A stretch of DNA of 64,000 nt, taken from Cucumis sativus (lineage: Eukaryota; Streptophyta; Magnoliopsida; Cucurbitales; Cucurbitaceae). The position numbers and the translations under genes are program-made. Shown in pieces: positions 34,701-44,561 of the stretch; within the stretch, counting starts at the first letter, position 1; every line of letters starts with the position of its first letter. The notes under the pieces are model-generated. The model had not been told where the DNA came from. It did no database searches and saw only the letters and a list, made by a program, of their open reading frames with translations. Where the stretch lies: contig NC_026658.2 of assembly GCF_000004075.3 (NCBI RefSeq), positions 1,612,001 to 1,676,000 on the forward strand, read 5' to 3'.

Positions 34701-37700
34701 CTCACTCCTCACTCCTCACTCCTCACAGCCCTCTGTTAATCTTTCTTGAGGAATGCAGCTGAATGCCAATGGTACTGCAGTAGAGGTATTTAAAATGTGG
34801 GTGGGGAGTTCTAGAGGAAGTTGTAATCCAATTCATGAGAATACTTTCTAGTCTCTAGTCACCATGCCCATAGTTATATTATTTATTACTGGCCAAGAAC
34901 CTCCTGATTTCCTTTCCAATGGGCAGTTCTTCCTCTTTATTTTTTAGTTTCATTTGGCCCCTTGTAACTGCGAGTTCGTGTTAACCTCCCGTCTCCCTGC
35001 TATCAGTGGAGTCGTTATTTTCCTTGAGCACAGGGATCGTTTGTGTTTTTGGTTCATTGATCCTTTCTAATGGGTAGTTATTCCTCTTTATTTTTAGTTT
35101 CATTTTGCCTCTTGTAACCCTGAGTTCATTTTAACCTCTCTTCTCCCTGCTATTAATGAAGTCATTATTGTCCTTGAGCTTAGGGATTGTCTGTGTTTGG
35201 TTCATTGATCCTTTCTGGTGCCTTGCCTTCACTTGTAATTTATTGCACAAAAGCATTTGGTTTCTGCACAATTCTCGAATGCTCCCTTTTCTTCTCTAAG
35301 CTCTGGGAGCTAAACATCTTGAAGAATTAGAAACAGATCCATATTACTTTCGTAGTTTATCTTATAGAAAATAGAGATATCTTAACGTTCATTATGTTTC
35401 TCATAAAAAAGTAAATAAATAAAATTGTTAAGATATCTCTATGGAAGATTTGAATCCTCTCTTTCTATTTATGTGATGTTATATTCTAAAGTTAAACGAG
35501 AATTTATGAATGAATATTGGGTTTTTCATTAAAAAAAATCTATTTTCAATAAGTTATTTTCCAAATTGAAAAATCTTTTTTGATTTTTGTGCGACATGGA
35601 ACTATTTTCATGTTATTTTCTCTCCTAGAGGTATGTTATTAGAAACTTTTTTGAACTTGAAAGTTAATTATGCATGGAAAGATTAATGATTTATTGTGCT
35701 TGATGATCACTTTGTTCTACTGGCAGGATAATGCAAATGCTTTGAAAGCTCAACTTGATCAACAAAAGGGCGTTGTGGAAAATCTTGTTTCTAATACACG
35801 GGTATGAAGTTCTATTGTGTTTTAAAATTATATACTATTAAAAAAGAATATAGCCAAGATTCTCCTGTATTTCTCTTGTAGGCAGTGTGAACATATGTCT
35901 AAGTCGTCAGTGTGAACCAATGATGAGATCCATTTTTGTTTTAATTGATGTCGTCAATAAATATTGAGAAAATTTAGTGTTCTTCTTTTTGTTGAGATAA
36001 CGCAGATCCCTAGTACTTTCGTAGTATATCTTTATAGGTTGCAAATATTGTTAGAATTATAAACGGGTAGAAACAAGTTGTCATGTAATACATGTTTGAA
36101 TATTAGTATGATTCTTTGACTTTAAGCTTCTTAAACAAGGATAATTAGCCCATATCATACTTTTTTACCATGGGAACTTTTCTTTGTAGCTTTTAGAGAG
36201 CAAAATACAAGAGGCGAGGTCAAAGAAAGACACACTGAAAGCGCGTGCTCAGTCTGCAAAGTTTGTGCTTTAATTGTAGATTGTTAAAATACTTTTTTCA
36301 TGCGTCTCTTCACATATGGATGCTCATAGCACCTTTCCTTGGCTTTAGGACCGCAACCAAAGTGAGCGAAATGTTGGGGAATGTTAACACAAGTAGTGCT
36401 CTCTCTGCTTTTGAGAAGATGGAAGAGAAAGGTAAGGAAACAAAATTTTGAAGTCAAACTTAGGTTTGGCACACCTGAAGCCAAGTCAATTTTTGTTTAG
36501 ATTTTACCTTTCTTTTGATCAAATCATTGATTTATTTACATGGAGATGAAGTTTGTTTTGTGGAAGCTAAAAGTTATATTCTTTACTGATATTTGGTTCT
36601 TTTCATTTTCTAACTTCTCCATCAAAATATAAGATACAAAATTCTTTTGCAGAATTTTCTATCAAGTCTTATGTTTAGATTTGAATGCGACTTTTCCTGC
36701 TTAATTTTGTTGTAGTGTTCTAGCTGTGCTTGTTTTGTTTAAATTTTAAGTTTTGTTGTATTTTGAGCCTCAGTGTCTTTTTATTATTTCAATGAAAATT
36801 TTAATCTCCTTTTTTTTCACAATATAAGATATGAAAGTCTATCATCTTTCCTTCACGCCTTGTCTTCTCCATCATCAACATCCCCACTACTTTCACCTTA
36901 GCCAGTAGCCACTGCCTTTTCCTCTCTATTCATTCCATGTTAGCCTTCAAATTTCACTTTATGAGTCCCTTTGTTGGAAAAATCGGAAATTCAAAATCCT
37001 AGTTGGATTGCAATTTCATTAACCACATGTTATTCTAATTTTTTAAACTTTTTAGAACTGCCCTTATGATAAAATATTTACACCAATAACTCTATCTCCA
37101 CTTTATTTTGTACATGTGAATCCATGACATCTAACTTCACTACAATGTTCATTGTGATATTAGCTCTTTGTTTGGCTGGGTGGCCAAGTACAAGCAGGTT
37201 CCCATCCTTTACTTGATTCCAAGCTCCATTCACACGAACATTTCAGTCTATTTCTTTTACGTATCTGGATCGCTGATGTGGTGGTTATTGCTCACTACTG
37301 AGTCAAATCTTTGCTTCAGTTTTCTTATCACTGCTTGTTCTTTCTAACAGAAGATTTTTTAAACTAATATTACTTTATTTAGACAAGTTTTCTTACCAAG
37401 ATTCTTGTGTATATGTTATGGATTTGCGATGGCACTGCTTTCATATTTTGCTTACGTTCCTCAAAATCTTTGTAGTTTTGGCAATGGAGTCTCAAGCAGA
37501 AGCTCTTGGACAGTTAACAACTGATGATCTTGAAGGAAAGGTAACAGTTTTATTTTTCCTCCAAATCTATTTTGTGCTTGATTTTTTTGCTGGTTTATTG
37601 AGCTTAAAAACAGAAAATACAGGTGTCATTTCTCTTAAGATTTGGTTCCTTCCCAAACTTTAGTTACTTCTTTAGTTAAGTTCCTCTCTAGAGGTTGGAG

Positions 37701-40619
37701 GTTCGATCCCCATCTCCCGTTGTACTAAAAAGAATTTACTTCTTTGGTTAAGTATATTGTAAAAAATTACTCCAAAATAACATCTTTGCTCCCGTAAACC
37801 AACTAAATGATTTCTCATTTCTCTCTCTTTCTTATTAAAGAAATGATTTGTTTATTTGTTCTTTCTGGTATAGCATATTTTGAATGCTGGTTAATTATGG
37901 AAATAGTTTGATCTTCTGAAGTGTGAAAAAAATATCTCTTTCCCTAGAAACATGTTTCTTAAGATTAAAAAAAAGTTCACCTGGTTCTTTGGTAGAATGT
38001 AAACTTCAATTATGGAAATTGGTTTCTGGATTTTGCGCTCCAAGGCATTAGAACAATACTATCTGACTTGTGATTGAATGGTGGTTAGGCTTAATGTGCA
38101 GTGGTTTGCTAGGTTAGTATTTGGACCTCACATCTAAAGATATATTAGAGTTAATCAAGCTGAACAGCTAGCCCCTCTTCTCTCCAGATTTTAAAGAACC
38201 ATTACCTTTTAAGTTCACACGTTTGGAATGAAGTGCAAGGTTTATTCTGTGCATTTGTCTGCTGGTTATAGAGATCAACAGTGGTCTCTTGAGTTATTGT
38301 TTGAATCCCTTTCTGGTAAGTCTTTGTTTGTTCATTAAATTTCCCCAACACCCTTTTTTTTCTTGTTCTTTCGTCTCTTCCTTCTTTGAAATTTAAAATT
38401 GCGAAGAAAGTTTGGTTCTGGTTGGTCACCTTGGGAAGGATCAACACATTTGGAGAGCTTTTTTCTCATCCATAAGAGAATTGATGGAAGATCGGGAGGA
38501 AAGTATAAATCGGTTGTTGGTCCTAGTTGGCAGAAATGCTTTTGTAGATGTATCTGAGGACTTCAATCATATCTAGTGGCCATCCCCCTTTTCCACCAGA
38601 AGTTGTAGTCGTTCTTGCAGGTTTCAGTCTACCCTATGTGTAGAATTGAGGGGGTCTTTGGGTTAACCTAAGACTACAAATACTATTTTGTAGTCCCCAA
38701 TTGGCTACATAACACTATTTTAAAACCCCAATTTGCTACATTATTTACTATTTACTACTGTTTTTACTATTTTACATTCATCAATTTTTATATTCTTTGC
38801 TGCAGCTTTAACTATTTCCTTCTCAAACTAAAACAGTTTATAGTTCAAACCCATACTATTGTAACCCAAATTAAAATAATCTGCACCCCTATCACAAACT
38901 ATTATAATCTAACTTTAATAACCTAGGACTATAATAATCAACTTCTTGTCCCAAAGCCCCTTGAGTATACATGAGATGAGACGCTGAACGAAGCTGTTTT
39001 AGACCCCTTTTCTAAGGGAAGGAGAAAGTTTTTGTGAGGCCGATTTCCTTGCTATTTTCTTCCTTAGAAAGGAATAGGATAGTGTTCCTTAGAAAGGATC
39101 GTTCTGGGGAGGACTGATGTATGCAATTCTATCAATGATCTCTTGCTCAGATTAATTTTATTTTGCAACGTTATTTTCTTGACAAAAAACTGGGATCATT
39201 TTTGGAAATGTTTCAATGTACGATTTTGTAGATGTTTTGAGGTATGCTTCCCTGTGTTTGGTTGGGCCTATCTTTTTGGCCTTTCTTTGTGTTTTTTCTT
39301 TTATTGGATTTTTCCACTCTTTTCTCTTTTGATAATAACAAATAGCATCTCTTGCTGGAATTCGGTGTGTATTGATAACTGTTGTAATATTGACTGTATC
39401 TGTGACAGGTTTCATTTGGCTGCATTTTTATCTTATCTATTTGATGTTAACTGAGATATATCAATTATTATTCTTCCTGCGCTTCCTTTCGTAAGTGAAG
39501 ATAGGATTTTCTCTAGAATTCACAATTAAAAGTTATACTGTATGGTTTAACATTTTACATCAAGTTCCAAAAAAAGAACATGCTACATCTTTCAAGATTT
39601 TGCTTTCTTAACCTATATTTCATCATTTGATGTCTATTTTAAAATAGATCCTATTTTATTTTGGCTCTGACCTATTTTCAATGTTGTAGTTTGCTCTGTT
39701 GGAAGGCTCATCCGTTGATGATGAGCTAGCAAACTTGAAGAAAGAGTTATCTGGAAGCTCAAAGGTAAATCATAGGTTAAAATCATGTTTTTTTTGTTTT
39801 TTTAATGATCTTATTCTTTGTTATGCACTTTACACTTGACAGTGGGAACTGCTATGAATTTATGATGCTAGGTTTGACATATTCTATTCTTCATGATCTA
39901 TTTTGTAATATCCAATGGTGGCTTCAGATAGATGAAACTTCCTATTATTAAGTTGCATCATCGGCTAAGTTCACCAAATGAAATGGTAGTGTTGGCTTGT
40001 TGGCTCCTTGGCTCCTACACCCATGTAATTGATAGTAATTAATATTTCATACGTAGTCTAGGAGGGAGGTGAACTAAAGAGAGTTCTCGTTCCTTAAACA
40101 TTGCTTAAAAAGAACCCTTTCCGATGGTTTAAGAGTTACAGAGTTCTGTTTTTCTTTTTCGATAAGAAATGAATACCGAATAGACGTAAAATATCCACTA
40201 CTATAGCCTCCCAGTTTCATGAGGTCTAGCTCTCGAATCTCCCATTGCTTGATTTATACTCTATTTATAGTCAACATGTGTGAATTTCAGAGCTCCTCGA
40301 TCTGCACGTTCATACTCTTTTTGCTGTTTCAATCTTTGAGTGATGGATCTTTTGATTCAAATATTTTAACGTTCCCTGCTATTTTTTTAATTTTCCAAAC
40401 ATCTAGAACTTGAGGATGAAAAAGATTCAGTATCCTCTTTGTTGGCATCCTCGGACAACATTCTTCTAGTATTTGAATCTAAAAATGGGATCCTCTCTCT
40501 CTCTACAGAAAGGAGAACTTCCACCAGGAAGAACAGTTTCTGGCAGCGCATTTCCAGTTCGTGATGCTGAGATCGAGTCAGAACTCAATGAACTGAGGCA
40601 AAGAGCAAGAGAATTGTAG
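31701..40619 (+). CDS. VIPP1: VIPP1 / IM30, membrane-remodelling protein of the plastid
   Basis: Eleven exons: 31701-31839, 32385-32506, 32588-32698, 33685-33749, 33939-34020, 35727-35801, 36190-36260, 36349-36431, 37476-37540, 39690-39764, 40509-40619; 332 aa, phases agree. A Ser-rich transit peptide (about 1-75) leads into the PspA/IM30 core from [20 protein letters not shown] through [19 protein letters not shown], the long coiled coil ([40 protein letters not shown]) and [15 protein letters not shown]. The plant-type extension after PspA helix 6 ([12 protein letters not shown]...[12 protein letters not shown]) distinguishes VIPP1 from bacterial PspA. As an ESCRT-III relative it forms rings and rods on the inner envelope and thylakoids and supports thylakoid biogenesis. 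Introns 3, 5 and 9 hold much repeat material. Confidence 0.96.
32920..33330. repeat. Unclassified GC-spiked dispersed repeat in VIPP1 intron 3
   Basis: The segment contains phrases such as AAGGCACAAAAAGTGCGCCC (33023) and GGTGCGCACTTGAGGCACAC (33268), GC-rich islands in an AT-rich intron in partly inverted relation. This looks like the widespread plant repeats rich in GGCGCGC-type words. I cannot assign a class. Confidence 0.35.
33369..33475 (-). mobile_element. LINE-like 3' tail
   Basis: A run of eight T, then AGGGAAAGGATATGAGACTT, TTCATTAAGTAAAT and TTTGAGATACAAAAGGATAC. It resembles the other minus-strand tails, with weaker matches. Confidence 0.35.
34341..34600 (-). mobile_element. LINE 3' end with poly(A) tail in VIPP1 intron 5
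   Basis: On the minus strand, about 34590 to 34498 reads [20 protein letters not shown] and WELATYL in one frame, the last conserved block of plant LINE ORF2. A 3' untranslated region follows, ending ATCGATGAAAGATATTTCTT and then a poly(A) tract (T-run at 34341-34348). It is 5'-truncated, as is usual for LINE insertions. Confidence 0.75.
34690..34728. repeat. CACTCCT minisatellite
   Basis: Four to five head-to-tail copies of CACTCCT stand beside the LINE fragment in VIPP1 intron 5. Confidence 0.85.
34911..35211. repeat. Imperfect 151-bp tandem duplication in VIPP1 intron 5
   Basis: 34911-35061 and 35062-35211 align along their length, starting CCTTTCCAATGGGCAGTTCT and CCTTTCTAATGGGTAGTTAT and both running through TCATTGATCCTTTCT. 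Scattered substitutions show moderate age. Confidence 0.85.
37640..37735 (+). repeat. tRNA-derived SINE-like fragment
   Basis: GGTTCGATCCCC (about 37704) is an RNA polymerase III B box and is followed by CATCTCCCGTTGTAC, a phrase common in plant SINE-like repeats. No convincing A box or cloverleaf precedes it, so it is not a tRNA gene. Confidence 0.35.
38651..38960. mobile_element. MITE with inverted ends and TTGAG flanks, VIPP1 intron 9
   Basis: The left end GGGGTCTTTGGGTTAACC and the right end, reverse complement GGGGCTTTGGGACAAGAA, are imperfect inverted repeats. TTGAG stands immediately outside both ends (38646-38650 and 38961-38965). Its 310 bp are AT-rich, non-coding and full of ACTATTTT-type words. 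The superfamily is unclear: the flanks could also be read as TGA. Confidence 0.6.
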
Positions 40620-41109
40620 GGGTATGCCTAATCATTAGAATCTTTAATGTCCAAAATTTCAATTTGAGCAACTGACATCATTCCATATTAGAATTACATT
40701 GTACAGGAAGAAAAGTATCCAAACAGATCAACAATTGTATAGCTAAACACCAACTTGAAAGAGAGTAATTTTTGGAGTGAGAGTGCAATAACTTGTATTG
40801 CAAAATCTGTTTAGGTCATATATATTGATGAATCTGTGAGGATCAAATGTTGTTTGTAAGTTAAAATACACAACTTTTGGAACATAGATCATTTTTTTTG
40901 GGCTATCTATTTGCTGTTTTCCCCACCAACTTTCTGTAATTTGCAGAAAAACTGATTGGGATCTTTTGCATCATATATAATTAAAATTTGTGTTTAAGGA
41001 CTCTTTTCCTCTTCTTCAACAAGTTAATCTTAATAATATTTAACATTTTAAAAATTTATTTATTGCTTTCTTTCTTTTCTTTCTTTTCTTTATTAAGAGT
41101 AGATTACAT

Positions 41110-41370
41110 TAAAAAAAAAAACTATTTTTTTTATTGCACTTTGGTTTTATTTCATTTTAGTCTTTATGATTTTAATCGTTCAAACTTAGTCTCCTTATTT
41201 TGATTAAATCTTAACATGTACTATAATCCTTCAAACTTAAATGTTATCAAATTAGCAATAATAGTTTCATCATGTCTATCATCATGAAACTATTATTGCT
41301 ATTGAATCAAATTTGACAACATTTAACCAAATAAAATGGAACTAAAGTGCAAAAGAAAAAAAAGATTTTT
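41110..41370. mobile_element. Fold-back (MITE-like) element
   Basis: The two halves are imperfect reverse complements around 41279-41283. The centre is AATAATAGTTTCATCATG, a short loop, then CATGAAACTATTATT. The outer ends pair TTGCACTTTGGTTTTATTTC (41134) with ATAAAATGGAACTAAAGTGC (41331). Transcribed, the whole would form a long hairpin. It is typical of fold-back MITEs that feed small-RNA pathways; that role is inference. Confidence 0.6.
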
Positions 41371-44073
41371 CTAAACTAGTCTACTCATTGATTTCGCAAT
41401 TCCTATATATACACCAAATCTTAAATGACAACAAAATATCTCCGAGTCACTATAAACATCTATTCCTTAGTCTATCATAAACTAGTTTGAAATAATTTTT
41501 TAAGCAATTGATTGATCCAAACTTATTTTACTTAAAATGATATTATAAATTGAGATATAAGCTATTTGACTTTGACTTACAAATTTATATTCCTATATAT
41601 TAAACAATGGTTCATGTTTAATCAGAAAATTTCAAGGAATATAGAAAGTTTATAATGATAGTAATATTTTTTTTTCCCCAAAAAATTAAAAGATTACAAC
41701 TTTTGAGTCAAACTCGTGTAATTGGGTTGTTGCAAAAGCAACCAATTCTATAGTCAAACTCTCTGTTTTGTTTTTGCATAGTTCATTTATGATTACTATT
41801 ATTATATACTCTTTCCAAGAATTGAAAATTAAAAGAAGAAAGGACAGAAGTCAGTCAATTCAAATATTCAAATTTTAGACCCATTAAACATTAGAGGATT
41901 TAGTTAAAGCCCCTAAATTATGATTTTATACTATGGTTTTAAAGATTCAAGACTAAGGAGGAAAAAAACTATGAAGAAGTCAAGGACATTAAATTTGAAA
42001 TCCCCTGTAAAGAATTTTAAGGTTGGATCATAAATGAAAATATTAATTCATACCTTTATAAACTTTAATAATGATACTAAATTAAAACTCTAAACTAATG
42101 ATAGTATCAATTTAAGTTATAAACTTCAGTGAATGCATCGTTTTACACCTTCTTCTACATTTCGTTTGAATTCATCATTTCAATCAATTAAACTTCAAAA
42201 TTTTTATAAGCTAATCGATTTGGTCTTTCGTTATTCACCTCTTGAAATCATCCATCGAAAAAGACATAATTTTTTCAAATGTTAGTTTTATAAAATGGAC
42301 AATTTGAAATAAATGAAAAAAGTTTTAGAGATTGTTTTAATATGATTAATAGTTTTACAAGATTATTTTTCACACTTGAAATTAATTGTTGTATCAAACA
42401 ATCTTCTAATAAAGAAAATTGACATATTAGATTTCACTAATTAAGTATTTAATTTTTAGAATTGAAATAAGTACAATTATTAATTGAAAGTTTTTATAGT
42501 CTACATGAGCTTAGATTAGTGATAAATTCCTTGTATAAACTCTCGTTAGCAATATATAGAATACCGATATCATATGAACGATTGAGGTTTCAATTTATAA
42601 ACAAAAAATTATAAAAATGTATTTTGATTAACTAGAAAATATTTTTAATTTTTAAATAAATTAAAATGTTGATATAAAAAATGACATACAAAAGAAAAAT
42701 CAACAAAAATTTAATATCATATTGTTGGTTCAAAATCAAGGGAGGTGACATTACCAATGGTTGAACTAAAAGAAATTTACATAAATTTGTAGAGAAACTC
42801 CATAGTTTCTTGTTGGACACGTCGGGTCCTATCTCCAAATTGTTTATTTCTACTTTCAAAAAAAAAAAAAATTCCATCTGTGTAGTCAGCTACCATCATA
42901 AGTCAATTCAAATTTTCACATCTTAAAACTTTTTTTTTAGAAAGAAGTAAAATAAAGTTTTGATTTTAGATCTCATTTTGATTTTTTAAAAATTATTCTA
43001 AAGCTCCACAAACTCATGGGAGTAAAAAACTAAAGTAGAATTCAACATTCCTTTAGTTAATATTCTACACTAAGATTATGGTAGAAATACCACCTCCGAC
43101 CAACTGCTTTATCCCACTTTGGTCAGATGGAATCAAGTTAAAAAGGATAAAGAGTGATCAATAATCGCTAGGAGAGATAGAGTTAGTCAAGAACCCTGAC
43201 TAACATCCCACAATAACATGAAATATACCTAAAATAACAATTATATTTATAAACAAATTGACCAACAGACATATAAGTTGATCGATTCAATGGTGACTTG
43301 GTCGAAAAATCGATTCGTCACACTTTTCAAGTTCAAATTCGATTCTTCAAACCATATATTTAAAAGAAGAAAAAACTAAGATAGTGTTTGAGTAGTTCAC
43401 ACCAAGCAAGAAGAAAAGAAAAGTTTACTCAACTCTTATTTACTATTGTTTCTTAAAAGAAGGTAGGATGAGGAAGTGTAACCTTTTGATTGTCAAAGTC
43501 GACGGTATAAATATTCAAGTTCATATTTTGGGTATGAGATAAAGTTGAGTAATAATCAGAAGCTATTAAGCATAATTAACCATTGACTACTAGGCATTAG
43601 ATTTATTAAAAATAGAAAGAATGAAATTTATTGAAGTACCGACGCTGAATTCGGTATTTGACCATTGCCAACAAAGAAAAAGGGCCTACAAAAAGATACA
43701 GACGTCATTATAATAGAAAGTTTCAAAATTTCAAATCCAAATCTTCTTTTATGTTTGACAAATCTACCAAAGTCACCCAACAAACACAGCAGTAGAAAAC
43801 AATACCCATTGATTCACACACGAACAAGATGAAGTTTCAACACTATGGGGCGTTTTGGTTTATCCAGCAAGAAGAAGAAAGTACCTGGAAATAGCCAATA
43901 GTCAAACCAACAGCCTCAGCATCAAGCAATTACAGTCCCAACTCCAAGCGCCATAGCAAGAACAAGACCAAGTAAAATTCAAAATTCCTTTGTCAACACG
44001 CAACCTACTCTCTCTACTTCTCTACTTCTCAACAACAACACCCATTCAAACACCAACCCTTTTTCATTTTACC

Positions 44074-44080
44074 TATAAAT
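44074..44080 (+). promoter_or_regulatory. TATA box of the PIP-type gene
   Basis: TATAAAT within ACCTATAAATTAAGC lies about 260 bases before the ATG. It implies a leader of roughly 230 bases made of CT-rich repeats. Confidence 0.55.
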
Positions 44081-44106
44081 TAAGCTTCAACCCCCTTAGC
44101 CATTTC

Positions 44107-44310
44107 ATCAAACACCTTCTCTTCATTTCACCCTTAACACCTCTCAGACGTATCACCAAACACCTTCTCTTCATTTCACTGTTTTTTTTCTCCACGCTTT
44201 GTTTATCCTCAGTCATATCATCAAACACCTTCCTTTTCGTTCAACCTTTGCTTCTCTTAACCCCAATTTCTCTCAGACGCATCGTCCAACACATTACCTT
44301 CGTTCCAGAT
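44107..44310. repeat. Imperfect tandem repeat forming the PIP leader
   Basis: Four related units begin ATCAAACACCTTCTCTTCAT (44107), ATCACCAAACACCTTCTCTT (44152), ATCATCAAACACCTTCCTTT (44217) and ATCGTCCAACACATTACCTT (44281). CTCTCAGACG precedes two of them. The units are separated by 45-65 bases and diverge toward the coding region. Confidence 0.75.
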
Positions 44311-44336
44311 TCCACTTCAACCCAGAGACTTCTAAA

Positions 44337-44561
44337 ATGAATTTCGGAAAATTAAGTGTCCTTTTGATCGTTCTTGTCGTCGCTTTGACGTTGCTGAGCA
44401 ACAGCTCCACCGTGGACGCCGCCAGAGTGGTGCCCGGAGACTTCGCGAGCGTCAATCACTTGGAGATGTACCCGTCGGCGTACGAGCAAGCGAAGCATAC
44501 GGTGTCGTGTTGGCTTGGGCGGTTATCGTCCGGCCCCAGCCCCAAGGGTCCTGGGCACTGA
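44337..44561 (+). CDS. PIP/PIPL-type secreted signalling peptide precursor
   Basis: Single exon, 74 aa. Residues 1-28 form a signal peptide with a long Leu/Val core, cleaved near VDA/ARV. The C-terminus is RLSSGPSPKGPGH, and SGPSxxGxGH is the conserved mature motif of PAMP-induced secreted peptides (PIP/PIP-like). In Arabidopsis such peptides are released as short, Pro-hydroxylated ligands that raise immune responses through the receptor RLK7. The variable middle (FASVNHLEMYPSAYEQAKH) is the usual pro-region. The coding region is GC-rich compared with its flanks. The start codon overlaps the stop of a longer upstream frame (43990-44340), but the TATA box at 44074 suggests that frame is not transcribed whole. 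Confidence 0.88.
   Translation: MNFGKLSVLLIVLVVALTLLSNSSTVDAARVVPGDFASVNHLEMYPSAYEQAKHTVSCWLGRLSSGPSPKGPGH

Larger units (their letters stand above)
40620..44336. other. Large AT-rich spacer, VIPP1 to PIP gene
   Basis: Gene-free over 3.7 kb. It begins with the VIPP1 3' untranslated region and contains the fold-back element at 41110-41370. The rest is AT-rich sequence with no coding signal. The last 300 bases are CT- and CA-rich and form the PIP promoter and leader. Confidence 0.65.

Noticed and set aside
37640-37735. Possible tRNA gene from the GGTTCGATCCCC box
   Set aside because: No A box, acceptor stem or anticodon arm can be drawn; it is more like a SINE-type repeat.
43990-44340. 116-codon frame upstream of and overlapping the PIP start
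   Set aside because: It begins before the TATA box at 44074, consists of translated CT-rich leader repeats, and has no recognisable domain.
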